This document shows, piece by piece, positions 15,223 through 22,903 of a stretch of DNA of 27,136 nt. A program made the position numbers and the translations under genes. The notes beneath the pieces are model-generated. The model saw nothing but the letters and a program-made list of their open reading frames with translations, was not told the DNA's origin and made no database searches. This DNA is from JAURFX01 sp038125265 (GTDB lineage: Bacteria; Pseudomonadota; Gammaproteobacteria; Steroidobacterales; Rariloculaceae): assembly GCA_038125265.1 (NCBI GenBank), contig JAYPDM010000017.1, forward strand, positions 1 to 27,136. Direction: 5' to 3'. Every line of letters starts with the position of its first letter. Within the stretch, counting starts at the first letter, position 1.

Positions 15223-16242
15223 ATGAATTTTGTTGATGAAGTTGAAATAACTGTCACAGGAGGCAAAGGCGGAAATGGTTGCCTTAGCTTTAGAAGGGAA
15301 AAGTATATTCCTAAGGGAGGGCCTGATGGTGGCGATGGCGGCCAAGGAGGGTCGGTCTATATTCAATCATCAGAAACATTAAATACCCTTATTGATTTTA
15401 GATATAAAAAAAAATTCAATGCTGCTAACGGAAAAGATGGTGCAGGCAAAAATAGGTTTGGACCGGGCGGTTCAGATTTAGTTATTTTGGTTCCGGTGGG
15501 AACGACTGTCATTAATGTGTCAACGAACGAGATTATTTTTGACTTTACAGAAAAAGATCAAAAGGTCATAGTGGCGCGTGGAGGTAAAGGGGGTCTAGGT
15601 AATGCCCGTTTCAAGTCAAGTACAAACCAAGCTCCAAGGATGACCATTCCTGGTGAGCATGGAGACGAACGTCAAATTAAACTTGAACTTAGGTCGATCG
15701 CAGATGTTGGATTGGTTGGATTGCCCAATGCAGGCAAATCTACCCTCATTAGCAATGTTTCAGAAGCAAAGCCTAAAATTGCAGACTATCCATTTACTAC
15801 TCTAAGTCCTGTATTAGGTGTAGTAAAAGTAGATGTTGATCAAAGTTTTGTAATTGCAGATATTCCTGGCCTCATTGAGGGCGCTGCAGATGGAGTTGGT
15901 TTAGGAATCAGTTTTCTTAAGCATATTGAGAGAACAAAGCTTTTGCTCCATGTCATCGATCTTTCGCCGATACTTGAAAATGAAGATTTAACTCAATCTT
16001 TTTTTTCAATTAAACAAGAGCTTGAAAAATATGGACCGTCAGTAAGTGATAAGCCTAGATGGATTGTTCTAAATAAGTCTGATTTATTTCCTAGTGATTC
16101 AATCAGCAAAATTGTGCAAGAATTCATTAATCAAATTAACTGGGATACTAATTATTATGTGGTCAGCTCAGTTACCGGTGAGGGGACCAAAGAGCTTATA
16201 GGAGATTTAGCTAAATATATTTCGTCTGAATTAAGCGCTTAA
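15223..16242 (+). CDS. obgE: Obg-family GTPase, ribosome assembly
   Basis: A protein of 339 residues. The glycine-rich Obg domain covers about 1-158 (GGKGGNG, GGPDGGDGG, ARGGKGGLGN), followed by a GTPase domain with G1 GLPNAGKS (166-173), G2 FTTLSP (191-196), G3 DIPG (213-216) and G4 NKSD (284-287). It binds the 50S subunit and helps in its late assembly. It ends soon after the G domain, without the acidic C-terminal extension that makes E. coli ObgE about 390 residues. AGGA lies near the ATG. It sits downstream of rpmA as expected. The last 12 bp are shared with convergent rpsT through a palindrome. Confidence 0.96.
   Translation: MNFVDEVEITVTGGKGGNGCLSFRREKYIPKGGPDGGDGGQGGSVYIQSSETLNTLIDFRYKKKFNAANGKDGAGKNRFGPGGSDLVILVPVGTTVINVSTNEIIFDFTEKDQKVIVARGGKGGLGNARFKSSTNQAPRMTIPGEHGDERQIKLELRSIADVGLVGLPNAGKSTLISNVSEAKPKIADYPFTTLSPVLGVVKVDVDQSFVIADIPGLIEGAADGVGLGISFLKHIERTKLLLHVIDLSPILENEDLTQSFFSIKQELEKYGPSVSDKPRWIVLNKSDLFPSDSISKIVQEFINQINWDTNYYVVSSVTGEGTKELIGDLAKYISSELSA
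16231..16242. repeat. 12-bp palindrome shared by the 3' ends of obgE and rpsT
   Basis: TTAAGCGCTTAA is its own reverse complement and forms the exact overlap of the two convergent genes. Read on either strand it gives Leu-Ser-Ala-stop, so both proteins end in LSA. With no loop it is unlikely to work as a terminator hairpin. Confidence 0.95.
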
Positions 16243-16497
16243 GCTTTTTAGCGAGGCATTGAGCTTGCTTTTATAGCCACTTGCTCTATTTTTTTTGATA
16301 ATCCCTTTTGTGACCATCTTGTCAATCACCGATTGGGTAGCCTGAAAGGATTTAGTGGCAGATTCTGTATCGCCCGCTGCGATCACTTGTTGCGTTTGTT
16401 TAATGGCAGTTCTTAGTTTAGAACGCAATGCCATATTTCTATTCCTCTGCTGAACAGACTTTTTTGCACGCTTAATTGCTGATTTAATATTTGCCAA
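16231..16497 (-). CDS. rpsT: 30S ribosomal protein S20 with UUG start
   Basis: A protein of 88 residues, matching the family length. The start ANIKSAIKRAKKSVQQRNRN and the end YKSKLNASLKSL are typical of S20, a helical protein that binds 16S rRNA. The initiation codon is TTG (16495-16497), preceded by TTAGG about 9 nt upstream; no in-frame ATG gives the conserved N-terminus. E. coli rpsT also begins with UUG, and there the weak codon is needed for translational feedback by S20, so similar autoregulation is likely here. It is divergent from murJ, as in other gammaproteobacteria. Confidence 0.96.
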   Translation of the reverse strand: MANIKSAIKRAKKSVQQRNRNMALRSKLRTAIKQTQQVIAAGDTESATKSFQATQSVIDKMVTKGIIKKNRASGYKSKLNASLKSLSA

Positions 16498-16535
16498 AAT
16501 TTTTACCTAAGTGATATAAACATTGAAAGTAGAGT

Positions 16536-16564
16536 ATTATTCTGACTAGTACTCTTGAAGTCAA
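16536..16564 (-). promoter_or_regulatory. Sigma-70-type promoter of rpsT
   Basis: On the minus strand TTGACT (16559-16564), a 17-nt spacer and AATAAT (16536-16541) match the consensus at five positions each. The start site would be near 16529, giving a leader of about 30 nt before the UUG codon. Confidence 0.65.
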
Positions 16565-16574
16565 GCACAAAGAT

Positions 16575-18167
16575 ATGGAAATAAGAAACAAATTATTAGC
16601 CAGCAACCAGGAAAGTGGGAAACTCGGACGTTCTGCACTCGTAACTGGATCAATGACTTTTGTCTCCAGGATTAGCGGTCTGGCTAGAGATATTCTATTT
16701 GCTCAGCTTTTTGGCGCAAGCAGTAATATGGATAGTTTCCTCGTTTCATTCAAAATTCCTAACCTATTAAGGAGATTTTTTGCAGAAGGGGCCTTTTCTC
16801 AAGGTTTTGTTCCTATCATTAATGAGTATAAAGAGAAAAAACCAGAGCAAGTTGATGAGCTGGTTGCTAATACTCTTGGCGTACTTTTTGTGTCACTGTT
16901 TTTTATAACTCTCATTGGGGTAATCTTTGCACCCATTTTGATCTATTTATTTGCACCTGGTTTCTCTGGCGATCCTGATCAAATGAATCTAACGATTGAA
17001 ATGCTTCGCTACTGTTTTCCCTATATTTTATTTATTTCTCTCACATCCTTGCTCGGAAGTGTACTCAATACTTATGGCATTTTTTCTGTACCATCTATTA
17101 CTCCAGTAATATTAAATTTAACTTTTATCGCGTTCGCAGTATTTTTCTCTACTTACTTTAACCCGCCTGAACTCTCACTGGCGATAGCAGTTTTTTTTGC
17201 TGGTATTTTTCAGCTCCTATTTCAATTTCCATTTATAGTAAAGCTGAAATTTAGTTTGCGACCTAAATTTAATCATAGATATGAAGGCGTAAAAAAGATT
17301 TTTAACTTAATGTTGCCAGGTATTTTTGGCTCTTCAGTCGCTCAAATTAACATAATGGTTGATACGCTACTTGCTTCTTTTCTTGTCAGTGGAAGCATCA
17401 GTTGGCTGTACTTCTCTGATCGCTTAATGGAATTCCCTTTGGGAGTTTTTGGCGTCGCAATAGCTACAGTTATCTTACCTAGACTTTCAAGTAATTCTGC
17501 AACTAAAGATTTTAATGCTTTTTTAGAATCATTATTTTGGGCTATCAATGCTGTTGTTACGATAGCGCTCCCAGCTATGATCGGTTTAATTATAATTGGA
17601 GAGCCTCTCATCTACTTAATTTTCGGAAGTGATGAATTTTCATTATTTGACGTGAACATGGCATATTTTTCATTGATTTGTTACTCGCTTGGCTTGATGG
17701 GCTTCATGCTTATTAAGGTTTTAGCAGCATCTTTTTTTGCACAGCAGGATACTAAAACTCCTGTTAGGTTTGCTGTCATTGCAATGTGTATAAATATAAT
17801 ATTTAATCTATTATTTATTGTTCTATTTTCTTTTTTAAGCATTAATGCATTACACGCAGCACTTGCACTGGCAACATCGCTTGCAGCAATTATCAATTGC
17901 TTACTTCTTACCCAGCAATTAAAAAAACGACATGATTTTCATGGTCGGATGATTTTTAACTCGAGAAATTCTAAAAAGATGTTAATTGCATCATTGATGG
18001 GACTTACTTTATGGCAATTAAGACCATTTTTGCTTGAAGATTTTGCAAGCATGACAAAAGGTGATGTCGGCCTTAGCTTATCTATACTTATTATTGTAGG
18101 ATCATTAACTTATCTATCGCTTTGGTTTATTTTTGTGAGGAAATTAAATCTAAAAGATTTACTCTAA
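16575..18167 (+). CDS. murJ: Lipid II flippase MurJ
   Basis: A protein of 530 residues and a very hydrophobic polytopic membrane protein with about 14 helices. It flips lipid II across the inner membrane for peptidoglycan synthesis. The MurJ/MviN signature near the N-terminus is clear: RISGLARDILFAQLFGAS and then LLRRFFAEGAFSQGFVP, carrying the Arg residues lining the cavity. It is slightly longer than E. coli MurJ (511) because of about 20 extra residues before the first helix; the Shine-Dalgarno is weak, so the exact start is uncertain. It is divergent from rpsT and followed by ribF with a 1-bp stop-start overlap (TAATG). Confidence 0.95.
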   Translation: MEIRNKLLASNQESGKLGRSALVTGSMTFVSRISGLARDILFAQLFGASSNMDSFLVSFKIPNLLRRFFAEGAFSQGFVPIINEYKEKKPEQVDELVANTLGVLFVSLFFITLIGVIFAPILIYLFAPGFSGDPDQMNLTIEMLRYCFPYILFISLTSLLGSVLNTYGIFSVPSITPVILNLTFIAFAVFFSTYFNPPELSLAIAVFFAGIFQLLFQFPFIVKLKFSLRPKFNHRYEGVKKIFNLMLPGIFGSSVAQINIMVDTLLASFLVSGSISWLYFSDRLMEFPLGVFGVAIATVILPRLSSNSATKDFNAFLESLFWAINAVVTIALPAMIGLIIIGEPLIYLIFGSDEFSLFDVNMAYFSLICYSLGLMGFMLIKVLAASFFAQQDTKTPVRFAVIAMCINIIFNLLFIVLFSFLSINALHAALALATSLAAIINCLLLTQQLKKRHDFHGRMIFNSRNSKKMLIASLMGLTLWQLRPFLLEDFASMTKGDVGLSLSILIIVGSLTYLSLWFIFVRKLNLKDLL

Positions 18168-19087
18168 TGAAGATCTACAGGAATATAAATGATGTTTCTC
18201 ATGCAAATAGAGCAATTGCCATTGGTTCGTTTGATGGCGTTCATCTTGGCCATCAAGAAGTTATCAAATCTCTTGTTTCTTTATCTGCAAAAAATAAATT
18301 AACGTCCACAGTTTTATCATTCGAGCCGCTACCGAAAGAATTTTTCTTAAAAAATCCTCCACCTAGACTCTCTAATTTTAGAGAGAAATATTTATTATTA
18401 TCTGAATTAGGTGTTAAAGAATTTATATGCTTACGATTTAATTCTTGTATCTCTATAGATCATAAAACTTTCTTTAAGGAAGTATTAATTAAAAAATTGA
18501 ATCTCAAATATTTATCAGTTGGCTTAGATTTTAAGTTTGGTAAAGATAGGCTTGGAGATATCAAATTTCTTACTTCAAAGAGTAATGAATATAATTTTGA
18601 GGTTGCTGAATCAACCACGACTAAATACCAAAAGAAAAAAATCAGTAGTACTGAAATAAGAACTTTTCTTCAGCAAAATGACCTAATGCAGGCAAGCAAT
18701 TGTCTGGGTCGATCATATTTTATGTCTGGAAGAGTGATCAAAGGCAATGGAGTTGGAAGAAAATTAGGCTATCCAACGGCTAATATTGCAATTAAAAGAA
18801 AGCAGTGTGCGTTAGAGGGAATTTATGTTGTAAGAGTAATTATAAGTGGATTAACTTATAATGGGATCGCAAGCATTGGTACAAGACCAACGTTCGGCGA
18901 ATTTCCTGTCGAACTAGAGGTCTATCTTTTAGATTTTAATGAAACACTTTACGGTAAAGTTCTAAGAGTTGAGTTTGTAAAATTTTTAAGGGAGCAAATA
19001 GCATTTGATTCCGCAGATGAGCTCATAAATCAAATGAATAAAGATGAGAAAGTAACGCGAGATTATTTAAGACAAAGTGGACTATAA
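18167..19087 (+). CDS. ribF: Bifunctional riboflavin kinase / FAD synthetase
   Basis: A protein of 306 residues that phosphorylates riboflavin to FMN and adenylylates FMN to FAD. The N-terminal nucleotidyltransferase domain has GSFDGVHLGHQ (20-30) and SSTEIR further on. The C-terminal kinase domain starts near 183 with GRVIKGNGVGRKLGYPTAN (188-206). The start is the ATG overlapping the murJ stop (TAATG), which gives MKIYRNIND as in relatives; an upstream GTG at 18122 would add 15 residues from within murJ. It overlaps ileS by 11 bp. It is part of the murJ-ribF-ileS-lspA run. Confidence 0.95.
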   Translation: MKIYRNINDVSHANRAIAIGSFDGVHLGHQEVIKSLVSLSAKNKLTSTVLSFEPLPKEFFLKNPPPRLSNFREKYLLLSELGVKEFICLRFNSCISIDHKTFFKEVLIKKLNLKYLSVGLDFKFGKDRLGDIKFLTSKSNEYNFEVAESTTTKYQKKKISSTEIRTFLQQNDLMQASNCLGRSYFMSGRVIKGNGVGRKLGYPTANIAIKRKQCALEGIYVVRVIISGLTYNGIASIGTRPTFGEFPVELEVYLLDFNETLYGKVLRVEFVKFLREQIAFDSADELINQMNKDEKVTRDYLRQSGL

Positions 19088-21830
19088 AGATACAATTAAT
19101 TTACCTAATACCGCATTCTCAATGAAAGCGAATCTTTCTAATCGAGAGCCAAAATTCTTAGAAGATTGGTACCATTCAAAATTTTACGAAGAGTATTTCA
19201 AGCATGATCCAGCGAAGGAGACATTTATTCTACACTCCGGACCCCCTTATGCTAACGGCGATATACATATTGGTCATGCCCTAAATAATGTTCTCAAAGA
19301 CATTATTGTTAAATCGCATAGGATGTCAGGGAAAAATATTAGTTTTATTCCAGGTTGGGATTGTCATGGGCTACCCATCGAGCATCAGGTTGAAAAGAAA
19401 TTCGGAAAGGTAGGAGAAAAGATTACACCTAAGGAGTTTAGAGCGAAATGTAGAGAATATGCTCAAACTCAAATTAAAAATCAAAAAGGCGATCTAATTC
19501 GTCTGGGAATACTTGCTGACTGGAACAATCCTTACCTGACGATGTCATCCAGTTATGAGGCTAAGCAATTTGAGCTGTTTGCATCATTACTAGAGCGAGG
19601 CGTTATTGCAAAGGGATATAAGCCTGTTCATTGGTGTCTAGACTGCGGCTCCGCACTCGCTGAAGCAGAGGTAGAGTACCTTGATAAGAATTCGACTGCT
19701 GTAGACGTAGGCTTTAAGGTTAAGGATCCAAAAAAAATATGCAGTGTATTTAATCTGAGCTCTAACGAGAACGAGGAATATGTAATACCGATATGGACCA
19801 CAACACCTTGGACTTTGCCGGGAAACCAAGCATTAACCATTAATCCTGAAATCACATATTCATTAGTGAGATGTCAACTCAGCAAAAAAAACATCAACCT
19901 GTTTATTGCAGCAGAGTTAATTAAGACAGTTCTTGAGCGATACGGAATTAAAGATGAGGAAATCTTAGGATCTTCCAGAGGGTCAAGCCTTGAGGGAATT
20001 TTATGTGAACACCCTTTTGAAGCTCGCATGGTGCCAATTATATTAGGTGATCATGTGACTGTTGAAGAGGGAACGGGTATCGTCCATACTGCTCCTGGCC
20101 ATGGTCAAGATGATTTTATAGTAGGCAAAGAAAACAATCTTCCTTTAGATTGCAGGGTTAATGCTAAAGGTCTATATATTGATGAGGTACCTTTTGTTGC
20201 CGGAAAACATATCTATAAAGCGCAAACTGAACTATTAGAACTTATTGAAAAGAATCAGCTTCTTTATGCGAATTATGATTATTCGCATAGTTATCCGCAT
20301 TGTTGGAGACACAAAACTCCACTGATTTTTAGGGCTACCCCTCAATGGTTTATCAGCATGGATCAGAATCTTCTTAGGGAGCGATCTTTGAATGCCATCA
20401 CAAAAGTTGATTGGATACCAGCTTGGGGTGAAGAAAGAATAAATAATATGATTAAAGATCGACCAGATTGGTGCATTTCAAGGCAAAGATATTGGGGTGT
20501 ACCGATTCCACTATTTATACATAAAGAAACAGATGAAATTCATCCTCAATCATCTGAAATTATTGCAAAAATGAGCGAAACCGCTAAAGAAAAGGGTATT
20601 GAAGCATGGCATGAAATTAACCTCCAAGATTATGCTGAATTTGGTTTAGATGAGTATTATCAGGTTGAAGACGTGATGGATGTGTGGCTTGATTCAGGTC
20701 TTAGCCACTCTGTGGTATTTAATAATCAAATTCCAGTGAGCCTCTATCTTGAAGGAAGCGATCAGCACCGGGGATGGTTCCAGTCAAGCTTACTCTCTTC
20801 TGTGGCGCTCTATGATCAATCGCCATATCAATCAGTGTTAACTCATGGCTTTACAGTGGATGAGCATGGAAGGAAGATGTCTAAGTCTCTTGGTAACGTT
20901 ATTAAACCCCAAGAAATTTATAACTCAACTGGAGCAGATATTTTAAGGCTTTGGGTTGCTGCTACTGATTATAAGGGCGAGCTTAAGATCTCTGATGAGA
21001 TATTAAAGCGGGTTACGGATGCTTACAGAAGAATTAGAAATACGTTTCGATATATGTTGGGGAATCTTCATGATTTTAATCATGACACAGATACCATTAG
21101 CACAGAGGAAATGACTCAAATAGATCTTGAAATGATCTTTCGCACTGATAATCTTCAAAAGGAAATTTTGAATCATTACTCTAAGTATGAATTGCATTTG
21201 ATTTTTCAAAAAGTACATAATTTTTGCTCAAAAGAATTAGGAGGTTTTTATTTCGATATCATTAAGGATAGGCTCTATACTTGTAGCAAAAAATCAAGAG
21301 CCCGAAAATCAGCGCAAATCGCGCTTAATCATATATTGAATAGCCTGATAAGAATATGTGCTCCAATTATTAGCTTTACTGCAGATGAGGTATGGATCAG
21401 TTCAAATCAGTACAATGGAAGCTCAATTTTGCTGGATGAGTGGTACTCATCAAGCAAACTCAAGCCTACCCAGAATATTAACTGGGAAATGCTCGAAGAA
21501 TTAAGAGATGCGGTACTTATTGAACTTGAAAATGCAAGAAAAGGGAGCGTGATCGGTTCTGCTCTCGAGGCTGAAATATATATTGAATCAAACTCAAATA
21601 ATATGAGTCTCCTCCAGCCATTAAAGGATGAATTAAAGTTTTTGTTTATTACCTCGGCAGTCCATTTGCATGAAGATGACTCGGTAAAGGGTTTTCAAGT
21701 TAAAGTGCAAAAAAGTGCGTATGAAAAATGTATTAGATGCTGGCACCAGCATGCAAGTGTAGATGACACAAAAATTTGTCATCGATGCCAAGAGAATATT
21801 TCAAATGAAGAAAAAAGAGTTTTTTTCTAA
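19077..21830 (+). CDS. ileS: Isoleucyl-tRNA synthetase
   Basis: A protein of 917 residues (E. coli 938), a class I aminoacyl-tRNA synthetase. HIGH is at 64-67 and KMSKS at about 600-604. The editing domain lies between them, and the C-terminus has the four-Cys zinc finger CIRCW...CHRC of bacterial-type IleS. The start is GTG at 19077, inside the ribF end. The resulting MDYKDTINLPNTAFSM aligns well with the E. coli N-terminus, so this is the correct start despite a weak Shine-Dalgarno. GTG plus overlap suggests translational coupling to ribF. No T-box or other leader control is seen, as expected for a gammaproteobacterium. Confidence 0.97.
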   Translation: MDYKDTINLPNTAFSMKANLSNREPKFLEDWYHSKFYEEYFKHDPAKETFILHSGPPYANGDIHIGHALNNVLKDIIVKSHRMSGKNISFIPGWDCHGLPIEHQVEKKFGKVGEKITPKEFRAKCREYAQTQIKNQKGDLIRLGILADWNNPYLTMSSSYEAKQFELFASLLERGVIAKGYKPVHWCLDCGSALAEAEVEYLDKNSTAVDVGFKVKDPKKICSVFNLSSNENEEYVIPIWTTTPWTLPGNQALTINPEITYSLVRCQLSKKNINLFIAAELIKTVLERYGIKDEEILGSSRGSSLEGILCEHPFEARMVPIILGDHVTVEEGTGIVHTAPGHGQDDFIVGKENNLPLDCRVNAKGLYIDEVPFVAGKHIYKAQTELLELIEKNQLLYANYDYSHSYPHCWRHKTPLIFRATPQWFISMDQNLLRERSLNAITKVDWIPAWGEERINNMIKDRPDWCISRQRYWGVPIPLFIHKETDEIHPQSSEIIAKMSETAKEKGIEAWHEINLQDYAEFGLDEYYQVEDVMDVWLDSGLSHSVVFNNQIPVSLYLEGSDQHRGWFQSSLLSSVALYDQSPYQSVLTHGFTVDEHGRKMSKSLGNVIKPQEIYNSTGADILRLWVAATDYKGELKISDEILKRVTDAYRRIRNTFRYMLGNLHDFNHDTDTISTEEMTQIDLEMIFRTDNLQKEILNHYSKYELHLIFQKVHNFCSKELGGFYFDIIKDRLYTCSKKSRARKSAQIALNHILNSLIRICAPIISFTADEVWISSNQYNGSSILLDEWYSSSKLKPTQNINWEMLEELRDAVLIELENARKGSVIGSALEAEIYIESNSNNMSLLQPLKDELKFLFITSAVHLHEDDSVKGFQVKVQKSAYEKCIRCWHQHASVDDTKICHRCQENISNEEKRVFF

Positions 21831-21840
21831 TTTAAACATA

Positions 21841-22326
21841 ATGGTGAGATCTTTAGGCTTAAGTACACTTTTTATTTTCTTTATATTCTTATTAGATTTT
21901 TTTATAAAATCTTTAGTCATAAATTCAATGGACTTATTTCAGGTCATTTATATTAATGAATATTTTGATTTTGTTCGTATTCATAATACTGGTGCTGCGT
22001 TTAGTTTTTTAAGTACTGCATCAGGATGGCAAAGATGGTTTTTTATTATTATCGGGCTTGTAGCGATTACTTGGTTTTACACTTTATTGATTGCAGCAAT
22101 CAAAGAAAAATCTAAAATACTAAACGTTGCAATGGTTTTAATTCTCGGTGGCGCAGTAGGCAATACCTTTGATCGATTGTATTACGGGTACGTAATAGAT
22201 TATTTATCTTTTCATATTAATGACTGGTACTACCCTGCATTTAATCTTGCGGATACATGTCTGAGTATTGGTGCATTCTTCTTCCTGATATCCTTAGGTA
22301 TAGACTACTTCAGAAAGAATAATTAG
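21841..22326 (+). CDS. lspA: Lipoprotein signal peptidase II
   Basis: A protein of 161 residues from ATG 21841, an inner-membrane aspartic protease with four helices that cleaves prolipoproteins after lipidation. The catalytic Asp residues are D120 (GYVID) and D138 (FNLAD), 18 apart (19 in Pseudomonas). IHNTGAAFSFL and GGAVGNTFDRL are the conserved blocks. An ATG at 21805, inside ileS, has a GAG 10 nt upstream and would add 12 residues; the choice is not settled, but 161 fits the family length (155-170). The usual fkpB-ispH genes do not follow. The stop codon TAG lies inside the palindrome upstream of the Fur-family gene. Confidence 0.93.
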   Translation: MVRSLGLSTLFIFFIFLLDFFIKSLVINSMDLFQVIYINEYFDFVRIHNTGAAFSFLSTASGWQRWFFIIIGLVAITWFYTLLIAAIKEKSKILNVAMVLILGGAVGNTFDRLYYGYVIDYLSFHINDWYYPAFNLADTCLSIGAFFFLISLGIDYFRKNN

Positions 22327-22337
22327 ACATTGTCTAA
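22323..22337. promoter_or_regulatory. Perfect 7-1-7 inverted repeat, likely Fur/Irr-family operator
   Basis: TTAGACA-T-TGTCTAA is a perfect 15-bp palindrome with one central base. The 7-1-7 layout is that of Fur and PerR boxes, and the outer TTAGA...TCTAA resembles the Irr (ICE) box TTTAGAANNNTTCTAAA. It overlaps the -35 of the promoter driving the Irr-like gene 28 bp downstream, consistent with autorepression. It begins in the last bases of lspA. Confidence 0.65.
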
Positions 22338-22358
22338 ATATATTTTTTTTCCTATAAT
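22330..22358 (+). promoter_or_regulatory. Promoter of the Irr-like gene, predicted leaderless start
   Basis: TTGTCT (22330-22335), a 17-nt spacer and TATAAT (22353-22358). Only 6 nt separate the -10 from the ATG at 22365, so the start of transcription should coincide with the start codon; there is no Shine-Dalgarno. The -35 lies inside the palindrome. Confidence 0.65.
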
Positions 22359-22364
22359 ATCAAC

Positions 22365-22769
22365 ATGAATCATAGAATTTTACTTGCTGAAAAACTTAGA
22401 GCTGCTGGTATTAGCCCTACAAGCCAAAGACTTGATATCGCTGAAATCACGCTTAGTGAACCAAAGCATTCATCTGCTGATGAAGTTTTAACTGCATTAA
22501 AAAAGGATGGTGCTAGAGTATCAAAAGCAACGGTCTACAACACCTTAAATCTCTTTTGCGATAAAGGACTTCTTAAAACTGTAGTTGTCGATCCGGAGCG
22601 CCAGTATTATGACTCAACTACCCATGATCATCATCATATATATAATATTGATACAGGCGAGCTTATTGATGTTAATCCGGAACATATTCAACTTTCGGTT
22701 GACGTTAAAATTCCAGAGAATACCTTACCTGCTGGAACTGAGGTCATATTAAAAGTTAAGTGCCAATAA
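22365..22769 (+). CDS. Fur-family regulator, Irr/PerR-like
   Basis: A protein of 134 residues. The winged-helix DNA-binding part has PTSQRLDIAE (18-27) and VSKATVYNTLNLFCDKGLL (52-70). The metal-binding side has the His cluster HDHHH (87-91). It lacks the CxxC pairs that bind structural zinc in Fur and PerR (only C65 and C133). VSKATVYNTLNLF, the VVDPERQYYD stretch and the HHH cluster resemble Irr, the haem-responsive iron regulator of alphaproteobacteria, more than canonical Fur. The likely role is repression of iron or peroxide genes; the effector is unproven. It has its own promoter and an operator-like palindrome, so it is probably autoregulated. It is not part of the usual lspA neighbourhood. 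Confidence 0.85.
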   Translation: MNHRILLAEKLRAAGISPTSQRLDIAEITLSEPKHSSADEVLTALKKDGARVSKATVYNTLNLFCDKGLLKTVVVDPERQYYDSTTHDHHHIYNIDTGELIDVNPEHIQLSVDVKIPENTLPAGTEVILKVKCQ

Positions 22770-22774
22770 TATTC

Positions 22775-22804
22775 TTAACTTAACCTCATTTTTATTGTCA
22801 TAAT
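22775..22804 (+). promoter_or_regulatory. Possible tRNA-Thr promoter
   Basis: TTAACT (22775-22780), 18 nt, then CATAAT (22799-22804). The start would fall near 22811, three bases before the mature tRNA. Both boxes are moderate matches in AT-rich sequence. Confidence 0.4.
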
Positions 22805-22813
22805 ATTCCTTAA

Positions 22814-22889
22814 GCCGGTGTAGCTCAGTTGGTAGAGCAATGCTTTCGTAAAGCAGTGGTCAGGAGTTCGAATCTCTTCATCGGCACCA
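22814..22889 (+). tRNA. tRNA-Thr (anticodon CGU)
   Basis: 76 nt with an encoded CCA end. The acceptor arms GCCGGTG/CATCGGC pair with one G-T. The D arm is GCTC-AGTTGGTA-GAGC. The anticodon loop TTCGTAA carries CGT at 34-36, reading ACG (Thr). The T arm is AGGAG-TTCGAAT-CTCTT. The discriminator base is A, as expected for tRNA-Thr. Position 27-43 is an A-G mismatch, in the same place as the G-A mismatch of E. coli thrW as I recall it. The secreted hydrolase gene starts 14 nt later and may be transcribed from the same promoter. Confidence 0.97.
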
Positions 22890-22903
22890 TTTAAGGGGTT
22901 TCC

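Noticed and set aside
16231..16242. TTAAGCGCTTAA as a bidirectional terminator.
   Set aside because: A 12-bp palindrome with no loop cannot form a stable hairpin of terminator size, and there is no suitable T-run.
18122..18166. Upstream extension of ribF from a GTG at 18122.
   Set aside because: The 15 extra residues lie inside murJ and precede the conserved RibF start; the ATG at 18167 overlaps the murJ stop.
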